A stretch of DNA of 64,000 bases from Heterohyrax brucei (lineage: Eukaryota; Chordata; Mammalia; Hyracoidea; Procaviidae): contig CM053146.1 in assembly GCA_028571685.1 (NCBI GenBank), positions 110,087,431 to 110,151,430 of the forward strand. The letters run 5' to 3'. Shown here in pieces: positions 26,863 through 41,800 of the stretch (position 1 is the first letter of the stretch; every line of letters begins with the position of its first letter). The notes below the pieces were generated by a model. It was given only the letters and a program-made list of their open reading frames with translations, made no database searches and was not told where the DNA came from. The position numbers and the translations under genes are program-made.

Positions 26863-29800
26863 ATGGGTGTGTGTAAATAGCAGACATTGAGGAAAGACAA
26901 CCAGCCTGGGGGTCCTGCTCTAGCCCCACCTTGGAGCCCAGGCCTGTGTCTCAGCACACCTGTAGCCCACTGGAGGCACCACACAGGTGGGAGGCTGTTT
27001 TTAGAGATCAACTAGTTTTCTGACCCACTACCCTGAAGGTAATATTGCCCGATTCAACAAATAAAAATACAGGACACCCAACTAAATTTTAATTTGAGAT
27101 AAACAGCGAATACATTTCTAGTATAAATATGCCCCATGCAAGGTTTGGGACATACTTGTTTCACCAGGCAAGTCTATCGAAGGGCTTCTGTCATGGACTG
27201 AATTGTGTCCCCCCAAACAGGTATGCAGCAATTTGGCTAGGTGTGATTCCCAGTAGTGTGTGACATTCCTATAGGCTGCAAATCCTGCCTCTATGATGTT
27301 AATCAGGGAGGATGGTGGTTCTTTCAGTGAGGCAGGACTCATTGTGTTAGATTATACTGTGCCTTGAGACAGTCTTTGGGGATATAAAGCAGATGGAAGC
27401 AAGCAGAGAGCTAAAGAGATGTCCTACCATCAGGAAAGAAGCAGTATTAGGAGAAGAGGGACTCTGGGACCAGGAATCCCTGTGTCTCAGGAGATCCCAG
27501 TTCAGGGAAAGACTGACAGTGACAGGGACCTTCCTCCAGAGCCAACAGAGAAAGGCTTCTCCTGGAGCTGATGCCCTGTGTTTGGGACTTGAAGCCTACT
27601 GGACTGGGACAGAGTAAAACTTCTCTTTAAGCCATCCCCTTGTGATATTTCTGTTAGAGCAGCACTAAGTGACTAAAATAACCTTTATCTAAATAAATTC
27701 CTGAAGAAATCAAATTAATGGAGATCATCCAGATTTAGAGTACCAGAAAGTTAAATCTTGGTCTCCCCTATGCCTTTCTTATTATAGTTTAAGGTTCACT
27801 TATTTCAATTATCACTGTAGTTCCTTAAAATAGTTTATTCCTTGAAGAAGCAAAACTTCCTTTAATTAAAGAGAAATCAAAGAAATTCAATTACAGGCTT
27901 TATTGTTGGAATCTCTGGGGGATGCAAATGGTTAATATGCTTGGCCGCTAACAGAAAGGGTGGTTGTGTGAGCACCCAAAGGTGCCTCAGAAGAAAGCTC
28001 CAGCAACCTACTTCTGAAAAATCAGCCACTGAAACCCAGTGGACCATAGTTCTCCTGTGACATACATGCGGCCTCCATGATTCAGAGTGTGGGAGGGGGG
28101 GTTTTGTTTATATATTGCTGCTGGCCATCTGTGGCTGGTAAACTAAGACATCCTACAGTTCCATATTAGTGCAGTCCTACCTCTTCCTACTCTACACTAC
28201 TTACGCCACAAAACATAAACTGGGTTTCAAGACAGAAGCCAGACTGAAGGCCCACTCTAAGTTTGATTCCATCTCCTTCTCTGTCCAGGCTGAGGATGGA
28301 TAAAGGCTAAGAGGCCAGACTGGAATGAGAAGGGAATTACCAAATCCAAAGGGCTAGACAAGTAGGAGCCCAGGCAATGAGAAGAGAACACCAGAAGTGG
28401 GTGTTTTAGTCAGTTCCCTAGTGCTGCTCTAACAGAAATACCACAAAGTGGACAGCTTTAAACAAAGAAAAGTTTCCTCTTCCACAGTCCAGTAGGTTAC
28501 AAGTCTGAATTCAGGGTGTTCACTCCAGGGGAAGGGCTTTCTGTCTGTCTGGTCTGGAAAGATAAAGGGTGCTGCAAGCCGCACTCCATGGAAACTCCCT
28601 TCGCAAGGGTATGGCAGTCCCACCCTAATCCTCTTTTAACATAATCATTTTATCTATTAGCCACAGGAAGAGATTAGGATTTACAACATCAGAAAATCAC
28701 AGAATGGTGGGCAATCACAGTATACAGGGAATCCTGGCCCAGCCAAATTACTGCACATATTTTTGAGAGGACACAATTCACTCCATGACGCGAGGATCCA
28801 GTGTGTGTTATCAGAATGTGGAGAATCCCAGAGGGGTTCCTGATACAGACCCGAGGCGCTCAGGGCTTCCTGTGGCCCCTCAACCACCAGACCCTCAGGC
28901 CCAGGGTCAAAGCAGGAGGGAATGAGGGTGATGTTTCTCAGAGGTGGAAGCAGATTAACAAAGCCACAGGCAGGCTCAATAAACGCTAAAATCTTGCAAC
29001 TCCCCCAAATCAGGGATGCTTTATGGCTGTACAGTTTCCTCAATAAAATGGCCAGATCCCACTGTCATGGATTGAATTATGTCCCCCAAAATGTGTGTAG
29101 CAGCTTAGCTGGGCCCTGGTTCCCTATAGTGTATGGCTGTTCTCCGTCTTGTGGTTCTCCTGAGTGTTGTAAATCCTAATCTCTGCCTCTGGTTAATGGG
29201 GCAAAACAAGATTACATTAAAGAGGACTAGAGTGTGGCTGTCACACCCTGAGCCCTGATCTCTCGTACAGGGAGTTTCCCTGGGCTGTGGCCTATGCCAC
29301 CTTTTACATTACCAGGAAAAAAAGTAAGGAGAGGACAGTAGAGAGGTCACCGAGAAAGCGACACCAAGAGCAGAGCATGTCCTTTGAACCTGCGGATCCT
29401 GCCCTGAGATGCTCCCAGACTAAGAAAGACGGATGAGAAGACCTTCCTTGGAGCCGGAGAAAGCTTCCTCCTGGAGCTGACCCTCTGAATTTGGATTTAC
29501 AGCCTACTAGACTGTGAGAAAACAAATTTCTCTTTGCTAAAGCCATCCACTTGTGGTATTTCCGTTTATAGCACTCCTAGATGACTAAAATAGCCACCTA
29601 CCTCAGACTGTCAGAAGGACTGGATGAACTCATGAATTATATTAAAACAACAAATCCAAAACCAGAATCAGCAGCTGGGTGAAAGACCAGGCTCAATTAT
29701 TTACTGTGTGACTCACTTCCTCACACAAACATGTCCTGGACTTTGGAGTTGTTTAAAAGAGTCAAACTATGAATGCAAAAAGTCTTCTGGGATCGTCAGT

Positions 29801-32800
29801 ACTAGCAACAAACGTCTTGGCAGAGTTTCATTGGCTCACCCTAACTCAGATGTTGATGGGATTCAATGCAGTGTTCACTGAGCGATTATCTGAATAAACC
29901 TTAAAATAATATATTTTTAATTCAGGTTTTAATGGTGAGGTAATTTTTATTCTTGGCAGAAAATCAGAACAGACATTGTCATGGATGCATGCTGCAGCCT
30001 AAATCCAGCCATTGATATCGGACAGGTAGGTGCCCACCGGCTGAGACGGACAGCCCTCCTTAGAGTTACTGTGGGGTAGGGAAAGGCATTCAAAAAAGTA
30101 TACAGCATCACAAAGCTTAAAATTGTCCCCTTCAGATTGAAGGTGCGTTTATTCAGGGGATGGGCCTCTATACCACTGAAGAGCTGAAATATTCCCCAGA
30201 AGGTGTCCTGTACTCTCAGGGCCCGGATGAGTATAAAATTCCAACTGTCACAGACGTCCCTGAGGAGTTCAATGTCTTCCTGTTGCCGTCCTCCCAAACC
30301 CCTCTAACCATCTATTCATCCAAGGTAAGCACCTACCCTACTAGACAATGTAACAGCTCTGGTTGCATGGCTCAAAGTCAGTGGACAAAATAATAAAAGT
30401 TAACTATTACCAGGAGCAAGTCATTATGGACTGCTGGAATTTGAAAACAAATCACCTAGGGAAAACTAAGACTCATAGAAAATAAATGATCCACTCATGT
30501 CAAATGATACAAGCAATCTAGACCCCAGGGATTTTATTAATGGCCCTTTTCACTGCAAACACTAAAATTCAGCAAGAAAGTTGACTTCTGGATAGAGTAA
30601 CATTTTTACCTAAGTACTTTAAGGCTGTATGACGTGAATAGAAGGCATAACGGCACTGGAAATCTTAGAAAAGAGTGCCATTTTTCTGCTCTGCTCAAGC
30701 AGTTGGCTAGTTCAATTAACTAAATGTGTTTTTCTCAATAGCACACCCTCCCCTCACAACACACACACACACACACACACACACACCCATCTTTCCCACA
30801 GAACAAAGATTTTAAACCAGATCGGGGAACTTGAGGAGCTACTGGGCTTTCTAAGAGTACTTAAGCTTCATTCAGTCAGTGAGTCAGCCAACAATCACTT
30901 ATTGAGACCCTATTATGTTTAAGACTGTGCAGATGACTCCCACGCGGGTATACAATGATGAATTAGATCTCCGCCCTCTAGCAGCCTGGAGTCTAGCATA
31001 GAAGCTTCTAATACAAATGTGCTTTCTGGCAGGGCCTTGGGGAGTCAGGGATGTTCCTGGGTTCATCTGTGTTCTTTGCTATTGCTGATGCTGTGGCTGC
31101 AGCACGCAGAGAAAGAGACACAGCCACGGACTTCACCGTGCGGAGCCCTGCTACACCAGAGTGGGTTCGCATGTCCTGTGCAGATCGGTTTACAGATATG
31201 GTATGGCATTGTTTGTTTTCTTAAATGGTGATTTTTCTATTTCCTGTTTGTCTTCATTATGCTACTACAACAAGAATACCACAAGGGTATTACAGTAGCC
31301 TAGGCCTAACCCTGTGAGAAATCTATTATCTCACAGTGCAGAAGGTGGTTAATCCAAATTCTGGGCATCAGCTACAGGGAAAGGCTTTATCTCTCTGTTG
31401 GTTCTGGGGGGAAGGTCCTTGTCATCAATCTTCCCCTGTCTAGCAACTATTTAGCCCAGGGACCCTGAATCCAAAGGACACACTCCAATGCTGGCTCTTG
31501 CTTGCTAGTAATGAGGTCCTTCTCCTCTCTGCTTGCTTCTCTCTTTCATATCTCAGAAGAGATTGACTCAAGACACAATCCGATCCTGTAGGTAGTGTCC
31601 TGCCTCATTAACATCAGAGAGGTTAGGGTTTACAGTTCATAGGATCATCCCATCAGGTCACAGAATGAAGGACAACCACACGACACGGAGAACCGTGGCC
31701 TAGCCAAGGTGACATATACTTTTGGAGGACACACTTCAATCCCTGACACTGCTTCTTTGACCTCTTGGTGTATGTATAACCTAATCTGAACCTAGCTAAT
31801 CACATTATAAGAGGATAAAATAAATCTCACAAATACTTGGTAGCTAGGTAGTAGTTTTTTCTTTTTTAAAAGCATTTCCCCATGTGTTTATTTAATTTGA
31901 TCAATTCAGCAAACCTAAAATAGAGTAATTCATCATGTTTCAAAAGCTAATAACTAAATGGGAAATAAAAGCCCTGCTGACTCAGGGGTTCAGCACTTGG
32001 GTGCCAACCAAAGAGGTCCAAGTTGGAACCCACCAGCCATCCCTCAGGAGAAAGATGTGTCAACCTGCTCCTATGAAGATTTGTAGGCTTGCAGACAGTA
32101 TGGGGCAGTTCTGCTCTGTCCTATAGGGTCACTATGGGTCGGTTCTACTGTCCTATAGGGTCACTATGGGGTGGTTCTGCTCTGTCCTACAGGGTCACTA
32201 TGGGGCAGTTCTGCTCTGTCCTACAGGGTCACTATGGGACAGTTCTGCTCTGTCCTATAGGGTCACTATGGGGCAGTTCTGCTCTGTCCTATAGGGTCAC
32301 TATGAGTTGGAAGCAACTCAACAGCAGCAGGTAAATGTGAAATGACTGATTTTGCCAAACTGTTAAGAGAGTCCCTCTAGCTTACCCAACCTGCCCTCCT
32401 ATTCAAGAAAAACAAACATATACACATATAAGACAAAAAACAAAACCACATGTTATGTAGCTGTATTTGATCATGTCACCTTCCATGTTTCCTGTACAAA
32501 TCTAGAATACACACTGAATAACCATCATTTAGAAATAAGGTGTTCCCATTACCGGCTGCTTCTTACCACTTCATTCCAACTCTTGACAATCCCTCCCAGC
32601 CTAGGACTGCCGGGGGCCAGCCTCGGCAGGGTCTGGGATCATGAAGAGATGGGTTGCGTCAGCGAAGAAGAAATGAGACTCAGACAACCAGGAATCTGGA
32701 GATCAGCAGCCTGTTAAGGCCTGTCTTTCCTTATTTTTTTATATAATCAGTGAGTGACGTGATTTCTCTTTGAGCACATAAGCTGTTGGCTAATACATTG

Positions 32801-35800
32801 TGGTCTTTTTTCATGTTAATCATTAGAGTTTTTTAGGTAATGGCCCAAGGCAAGTATATTGTGATTATAATCAACAGTGAAAACAAAGTTATGCCTTGAG
32901 CTCAATCAGTTCTATCTGTACCTCAAGGTCAAAAGGTGCAGGAGGAGGGGTCTAAAGGCTATAATCTGGCTGTCTCTATTTGTTCCTTCTTTGCTCTTTA
33001 TCTCTTCCTGTGGGGACAGTAACCACCTACCATCCCCCACCTTATGCTTTTCTTAAGCTATTCTAAGGGTATTCCTTTAGTATTTACTCATTTGCCATAC
33101 CAAATATAATAAACTTGGGAGCCTATCCATCTTCCTGATGCAGGGAGTGGGATGTCTATATCTAAGGGCTGTGTGGGGGGTCGTCCCTGAGGAGCTTCCC
33201 AGGGCCTTCCTGCAATCTCATATTTCACATGTGGAGGGGGATGTGCAGTTGAGGGGGGCCAGCGGGGCCGGGCCAGCCTCAGCATTCCTGGGCTGGGCAT
33301 GCTATGTCAGGACTCATTAAGCCAAGGGGGTTGTGACGCCCTTCTTAGAAGGCATCTTCCTTAATCCTTGTGCCGGGAGATGAGAGGGTACTTTTGAGGA
33401 AGGTTTGATTAGGATGCAAAATATTATCAGGAGAGTACAGCCAAAAATATGCCAAGGGTGAGATGCCTCCACCCGCCATCACATAGGCGTGTGGCTTTGC
33501 TTACAGGGGCTTCTGTGGGTGATGGGCCTCGGCATAGGACAGAGGGGACTGGGGTGTCATCTGCTCAGATGCACCAGCACATGACAATCCCAACCTGCTG
33601 CTACACATAAGCAACCTTTGTGAGGTCATCACGTTCACCTCTTGCCTGTTGATTTCCTAAATGCATCAAAATACAAACAGTAATGGCAGCTGATACTGAT
33701 TGACCGGGAGCCCTAGTGACACAGTGGCTAACAGCTCAGCTGCTGACCAAAAGGCCAGGGGTTCAAATCCACGGGCTACTCCTTGGAAACCCTACAGAAA
33801 AGTTCTCTTCTGACCTACAGGGTCACTCTAAATGGGAATCAACTTGATGGCAACAGGTTTGGTTTGGGTTCAATACTGATTGAGCACTGTTCTAAATATT
33901 AACCATATTATTTCATTGGTCATTACCACAACTCTGTTAGGTAATGACTATTCTTTTCCTCACCTTACTATTAAGGAAACAGGTATACAGCCACTCGTCA
34001 CTTAGGCACATGATTAGGTTCCAAAGACCAGGTCATTCTGTGAAAATTGGCATTATGTGAGAGTCACAGTAGCCTAGGCCTAACCCTGGTGGCACAGTGG
34101 TTAAGTGCTACATCTGCTAACAGAAGCTGGCCATTCAAGTCTGCCACAAACTCCTTGGAAACTCTGCGGAGCATTTCTACTCTGTCTTATAGGGCCTCTA
34201 AGTTGCAATCGACTCAATGGCAGTGGATTTGGGTTTTTGGGGATAGACTCAATGAAACAATCAGTGTTAGTGATTAAACTGCATCCTTCAAAAGTATATG
34301 TCAAGTTGGCTAGGCCATGATTCCCAGTATTGTATGATACAAGAAATGACCTGAAACCAATAAAACAAACAAAATCATCTTAACCTTACAATTCTTGACT
34401 CTTGAGTTAAGCTTAATATCATAAAACTGTCAAGCTACATTGTTACACAACTGCCAAACCACTGAGATCATGGCCCAGCCACACTGACACACAACCTTAA
34501 CCATCACAGCCACCATTACTCTTGGTGTCCCTTACTGCCCTTAATGTACAAAATAGCTGGTTAGTAGATTTGTTTACCGTTGTCATAAATGTGAAATGTC
34601 AGATAATAAAGTAGTCAATCACTGAGGAGTAGGAGTAGTAACAAGCCCAAAGTTACACAGCCAGTAAGCAGGAGACCAGGATCCCTACTCAGTACCATCT
34701 GGCTCCACCCTAATATACTGTTTCCTACAGAAGAAAGCATTGATCCTCTACTTCCTCAAATAGGTTTCTATTTTAATATCTATCTTGAAAGTGGAAACCA
34801 TGGTGGCATAGTGGTTAAGTGCTACAATTGCTAACCAAAAGGTCAGCTGTTCAAATCCACCATGCACTCCTTAGAAACTCTATAGGGCAGTTCTCCTCTG
34901 GCCTCTAGGGTGACTATGAGTTAGAATTGAGTCAATGGCAGTGACTTATCTTTAAAGAAAGTCTGGGTACTTAGCTAAACTCACAACAGCCAGCCATAGA
35001 GTGAAAGAATAACGTGCCTCAGTGCAACTCTAGTGTTTTACTGCTGAGCATGTCTGCAGAAATGTCACCACCATAGATTTGGGAGTAACAAAGAAATTTT
35101 AGCAAGTAGGAAAATTCATAAATATAAACTCACTGCCGTTGAGTTGGGTCTGACTCATAGTGACCCTAGAGATCAGAGCAGAACTGCCCCATAGAGTTTC
35201 CAAGGAGCACCTAGTGGATTTGAACTGCCAACCTTTTGGTTAACAGCTGTAGCACTTTACCCACTACACCATCAGTGTTGCTATCCATAACTATAGAAAC
35301 TGCAAATAACAAAGATCAACTGTGCTATAATTTCAGATGATGATGAATACTGTGAAGCAAAATAAAGGATATATAGGGGCCTAGAATGTGATGGAGACAC
35401 TGCTATTGTAGAGAGTTGGCTAGACAAGTTTCCTCTGGATGCTCGCATCAGAGCCAAGGCCTGAATGAAGTGAGAACCTCCCCACAAAATACCAAACCTA
35501 CTGCCTTCAAGTTGATTTCGACTGACAGCGACCCTACAGGTCAGAGTTGAACTGCCCCATAGTTCCCAAGGAGCACCTAGAGGATTTTAACTGCCAACCT
35601 TTTGGTTAGCAGACATAGTAGCACTTAACCATTAAGCACTGAGCCACCAAGGTTTCTGAATGAACTGAGGGAGGGAGCATAAATCTGCGAAGATTATGTT
35701 CCAGACGGTGACTAGCCAGTTCAAAGGCCTGGTTCAAAGGTTTCAAAGCAGTTTGGGACAGAGTAGCCCTCAACAGTGCCTTTTTCTTAAGTCAGTGATC

Positions 35801-38800
35801 TTGCCTCTTGGGTGGGGAAAATTTATAACTGAAAGGCTGCAATTGTTCTCCTAGGCAGAGAGAGAAAAGAATTAGAAATTTATGGCCACACCACTTATCT
35901 TCACATCAATAGGGTGTAACCAGGATTGTCCTTCTTTCATTCAGTGGCTTTCCTGGCAATTAGACTCTCCCCTGTTCTAGGTCTACTTCACATCTTTAGA
36001 AATTAAGGTTCACTGAACCCTTAGGGACCATTTATCTGAACCCACATCAGAGCGTACACTTTCAAATACACGGGATCAAACTGCAACATGTTTTTTGACT
36101 TGAATTGCATAATGATCCACACTGGCATACAATGCCATACTGTGCCACAAGAAAGGAGAAACATCGATGCTATCACTCTTAATAGGAGCCTTGGTGGTGC
36201 AATGGTTAAGCACTCTGCTGATAACCTAAAAGCTGGTAGTCTGAACCCACCCAGCGTTTCTGCAGGACAAAGACCTAGTGGGCTGCTCCCCTGGCCATTA
36301 AAAAACCAAAAAAAAACAAACCCACTGCCGTGGAGTGATGTCCAACTCACAGTGACCCTGGAGCCTAGAAAGCCTTACGGAATGGTTCTCCTCTCGCAGG
36401 GGTTGCTGTGAGTCAAAATCTACTCAGTGGCACCCAACAACACCAGCACTCTATTTGGCCTTTGAAGACGGTTCTCAAACACAATTTGCTCTGATGAGTA
36501 AGAAGGTCAGAGTCTCAGAAGGTCTGTGTCCTAGAACATGCAAGTTAGAAAGTCCACAATGTCCTCTTTTAGTAATCCTTTTATCACCATAAAGGCAAAT
36601 AACAGCCTGCCTATATCTATATCTATTTCTTAAACAGAAGCAATGCTAAAATACTCAGTAATTTTCCACTGAAATTAAACCAAAAAAAAAAAAAAGCATG
36701 TAAAAATACTGTGCAGATACAACTCACTCTGTTAAATATTAGAATTGAGGTCTCCATCAAATGCTCATAACTATTAATGACCTTCTTCAAAATAGGCCTC
36801 TCCCTAAGAGCTTAAAAAGTGTTTCCACATTAAATCAAGTTAATGTGCTAAGTCCGGAACAAATAACACGTTTAGGACTTGAGTGGCTCATTTTCATGGG
36901 TAAATAAGGACCTCCAACAAAAAGCAAGCATTTTGTTACAGAAGTTCTAACATTTGAATGAATATTTACTGTACTAAAAGTTTTTTGCATTGTTTGGCCT
37001 TGGTGAACTTGAGTCCAGATCTGTTGACTGCTGTTTTTATACCTGATGAGGTGTAGCGTTGCTGGTGATAGCTTCTGCTCTGAGCCCAGCAGGACAGCCT
37101 GGCTCAGCCAGCCATGGCCAGAAACATCCTCTCTCTCTAACTGCTTTTATCTTGATTGGAGGAGCAAAAAAGTATTTCTTGGAAAATGTGGTTTCCACAG
37201 TCATTTAAAATTACACAAGGGGGGAAAAAAAGGAAATTTCCCTTAAAGATCTACAGGAAAAAACATAAGCTTTCCTTAGCAACTGTATTCCTTAAAAAAA
37301 AAAAATTAGGATTCAAGGCACTGGCAGCCGTAAAAGTCAGAATAGTGCCTTGAAAAATTTGGCAGTAGGACAGATACAAAAACACTATTACCTTGTTATC
37401 AGCAGTAGCAAAAAATATTTCTTAATATCACTAGAAAATGGGGTGGAAGGGGTCTCCCATAGCCTGTAAAAAAACAAATTAGCCTGGAAAAGCTACTAAT
37501 ATCTAACAACTGAGCTTTGAAAGAAGTTTGCAGACACGTTTCAGTTCCCCTGGTATTCTGAAGGGGCAGCCTTTAGAATGCTGAGTCATAAGGAATCCAC
37601 GCAAGCAGAACAAATGGCCAGGTCCTCGGCGAGGCTGAGGCCTGGTGCCACGGTTATTTGTGCGCTGTCAAGTGGGTTCCGGCTCCTAGCAGCCTCACGT
37701 CAGAGCGTACAACTTCCCCACAGGGCTTTCTAGGCGGTAAGCGTTACAGAAGCAGAATGCTGGCCAAGTCTCTCTCCTGCAGAACTGCCGGGCGAGTTGA
37801 AAAGCACAACCTTGTGGTTAGCAGCCAAGTGTTTTAACGGTTGTGCCACAAGGGCTCCATAGTTACTTACCAAAAACCCAAACCTGTTGCTGTGGAGTCA
37901 ACGCTGACTCATAGAGACCCTGTAGGACAGGGTAGAACGGTCCCACAGAGTTCCCAAGGAGTGCCTGTGGATATGAAGTGTCGACCTTTTGGTTAGCAGA
38001 GGAAGCACTTCACCCCCAGACCACCAGGGGTACCATATCGTTACTTAGCGAGGGCAAAAACCCTTTCACTCTTAGACCGGTCGCCTACTCGAAAGGGCCA
38101 TGCCTGACCAATCCCTGCTACTCTATGAGACTAGAAGAGTGCTTTGTTTCTGACGCCCTTCGCCTCTGGCCTCCGCAACTCCAGTGCAGTCTTTCTACCT
38201 GCTGTCTTCCCTCTTATCACCACCACCAGCTCTTTGCATTTCTAGATGTCCCAACTCAGTGGGTACATTACCAGTACCACCCGTTTAGTTCAGTAGAGAA
38301 AACCCCTCCTGCTGTGAGCAGTCTGGTTTTATCTATGTTGCCTTCATCTGGTTTGTCCCAAATACCAGTCCCATGAGATCAGGCATGCCCCATACCACAC
38401 TGCATACACAATCTTAGATTTCTCTCAGCTAGGGGAGACATACTGCCTACCCTACCAGATCCCATTCTATTTCCTATGTTTTGGAACCTACCCCCACCAC
38501 AGGTAGGAACTTGCAGCTTCCAACCTGTTCAGCTGAAATCTAAGGCATAGATAACTAGCTGGCCCTTAGGCTAGCACAAACATGCCTCAGTCACATGGAT
38601 CCTGGGACACGGAAGCAGACTGAATGACTCAGGAAAGACTACTCAGAGTGGAGTCTCCCGTGGTGTCTTCAACAGAATGCTGAGTCTGTTGTCACTTCTA
38701 TTCCTATAAAACACACACATGCATATCCGTGAACACACGACATGCATGCACTCTTTTTCAATCAGCCCTCCTGCCCCGCCTCTCATGGCTGGCATGCCGT

Positions 38801-41800
38801 CTGGTGAGACATTTCATTGCTGCTGCTACAGGCTGTGGAACTGGTTCCCCACAGAGGTCGACTGTCCAGGATGCAGGGAACAAATCTATTCCCTGCAGTG
38901 CTTCATGACACTTCACACAGTGGACCTTCTTCCTGCTGAAAGATGATTATCTGATACTGTTACTGAACGTATATGTTTGGACACTAGGCTTTAAGACCAG
39001 TGACACTGGACCCAGATACTGTCTCAGAAGGTCAGCTTTAACTAAAAGTAGAATTGGTCTTGAAAGCCAATTAGTGAACGCATTGCTTTACACACAGCTA
39101 TCAAGAACCAGGAAACCCTGGTGGTGAAGTGGTTAAGAAGGACCGATGTTTAACCAAAAGTTCAACTATGTGAGTCTATCAGGTGTTTCTTGGAAAGCCT
39201 ATGGGGCAGTTCTACTCTCTCCTATAGGGTCACTATGAATTGGAATCAACTGGACGACAGCGAGTTTGGTTTTGGTTTTATTGAGAACCAACCAAGCAGA
39301 AAAAGGAGGGCAGAGAGGGGGAAATGGCACCAAGGAGAGCAAAAGGTCAAAGACGACAGGGAAGGCAATCACCAAGTTCAATTCAACGCAGCTTAAACAC
39401 AAGGGGTGGAATCTTTGAGATAAAAAAGAAGCAAGCAGGTCCTCAATCAAGTGGGTAGAACGTAAGTAAGACCCAGCGAGGTGGGGTGGCAATAGAGTGA
39501 TAATTGATCTATGTTCCATAGCAGAAGGACACCACAAAAGTCCAACTCTGATGAAAAGAACAGAAAATGGGTTTTGGAAGAGATTGAAAAGTCCCATCAA
39601 TTTTGGCTGAAGAGCCAACCTAAAGCAATCTCAGCCTAGACTGAGGAGCTCTGTCCAGCTCGGCCCAGCTCAGATGAAGTCGGCTGATTCTAGGGAAGAC
39701 AGCTAAGAAACTCCCACAGGACCAGTGAAGAGAATAAGGACATGTCCTTTGAGAAGGCCAAACCTAATTCTGTATTTACATTTCAGTACAGATAGGAGCA
39801 AACAGTAGAACAGAACATTTAAACATACCTTCAGATGTAAGATGTAGTTTGAGTGAACTATTTTCTTCCTTTTTGGAGTTTTGTGATATAAATATTAGAA
39901 AAAAAAAGATCTTCTTGAAACATTGTAACTTTTCACCACCTGTGGCAAGTTTGTTTTTAACACTTTTGTACATAAAAGCCAACTATTCAAACAAATGGAG
40001 GTAGGGAGCAGTAGAGAGGAATGTATGTTTTGCTTTCAGGCCAAACCTATGGAGAATTTCCAGCAGAGGGGGCAGTCATGGAGGACCACCAGAAGGAAGG
40101 ATAAATCAGTCAAATTCTTGGGGCTTGTAGTCCAGGAATCCCACAACTACTGGTAGCTCAAGTCCTAACTGAAAGAGCTGCCTTCATACCCACCCAAAGA
40201 CCTGGTGATCTGCTCCCAAAAGGTCACAGCCTGGAAAATCCCATGAAGTGCAGTTCCACTCTACAACACACGGTGTCACCATGAGTTGGCTTCCAGGATG
40301 GTGAAATGAGTCTAGGATTTAATTGGTAAGAGAGCCATACTCACTGCCATTGAGTCATTTCAACTCATGGCAACCATACAGAGGAGAACAGAACTATCCC
40401 ATAGGGCTTCCAAGGCTACCGATCTTTATGGAAGCTGACCGCCAGAAGTTTCTCCTGTAGAGCTGCTGGTGGGTTCCAACCACTGACCTTTTTCATAGCC
40501 AAGCACTTTAAGCACTGTGCCACTTTGCCAAAGGTGCAGGGCTATTCTCTTATTACTGCTGTTGCTGGGTAAAAAAATCACAAAATTTCGTAAAGCAAAG
40601 GGAAAGTTTTATTGGGCATATATTCAAAAGGCAAAAGTGGGAAGCAGACAAGCATGCTGCCGGAGCCATGTCTGTCAAGTCCAAGGAATATTACAGAACA
40701 AGCAAGAACGGGAAAACAGATAAGCAAGCTGCTATAGCCATGTCTGTTTGCATCTAAGGGATCTGCAGTATAAGCAAGCAAGAATGAGAAAACAGATAAG
40801 CAGACTGCCACAGTGTATGCCTCAACCAAAAAAAAACCAAACCTACTACTGTCAAACCAATTCCAACTCATAATGACGTCAAATCAATTCCAACTCATAA
40901 TGACCCTATAGGTCACAGTAGAACTGCCCCATAGTTTCCAAAGAGTCTCTGGCCAACTTGAACTGCTGACCTTTTGTTTAGTAGATGTTGTACTTAACCA
41001 CTATTCCACCAGGGTTTCCATGTCTGCCCCAGTCTTAGGAATATTACAGAACCATCAGTACATATTGAAAACCCTTGATGGCAGCACGTTTGTTTTTTTC
41101 TTTGTTTTTCGGCATATACTGACATTATAAAATGGACAAAACTATCAAAACTTCACCTTTTCACAGATTGGCTAGAAACTATGATCCTACTTTTGAATTA
41201 TCTTTCTTAACAATCATTGTTGTAGATTTCAGTAATTAGTCAGGAAGGTCTTCACTGGTCTAACAAAGTTTCCATTCACTAAATGTTAACAGAAAAAGAT
41301 AAGAGTGGAAAGTCTTTTGTGCTCCATTTGACTGGTGTATGTGAAAACTTCCTAAAGATATTTTTTCCAAGATTATCCTAGCTTTTGTCTTAATACATCA
41401 GGGCCCAGTTGATGTGTCCTTGTTTGTCCTAGTAAGCCAAGTCCAGCTGAGTCACATTCTCTGTGCTCAAGGACAGTGAACAGTGACTCCAGTATTGTTC
41501 CTAAATCACTGCAAAAGTGTTAGGGTTGATGGGCTCCAAAGCAAACTGCCTTCCAGCCCAGCCTCTTTTCCCTTTCTTTCCTTACCTTTACCCCCAAACA
41601 TTTCCATAAGATATGTACTTCTCTTTGAGATTCATATCTGGGGAATAAGTTAGGTAACTAACTCAAGCCCCTTTTTAATTATCAACATTAAGTGTGGCAG
41701 AGATCACACAACCAACCTGCTATATTTTAGGAATTGTCAACTTGAAAAAAATTTGATTGACAGTTTCATCCCTCAGGAACCTAGAAAATCTTGCTTCCTC

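Noticed and set aside
32584-33591. TGACAATCCC repeated on both sides of the ERVK-like LTR (32584 and 33582)
   Set aside because: It does not abut the element; the directly adjoining TAGGAC with TG...CA ends is the better target duplication, so this pair is probably chance.
38719-38946. Possible intron-hosted gene fragment
   Set aside because: Only 75 codons, no recognised motif, no start context or splice partners.
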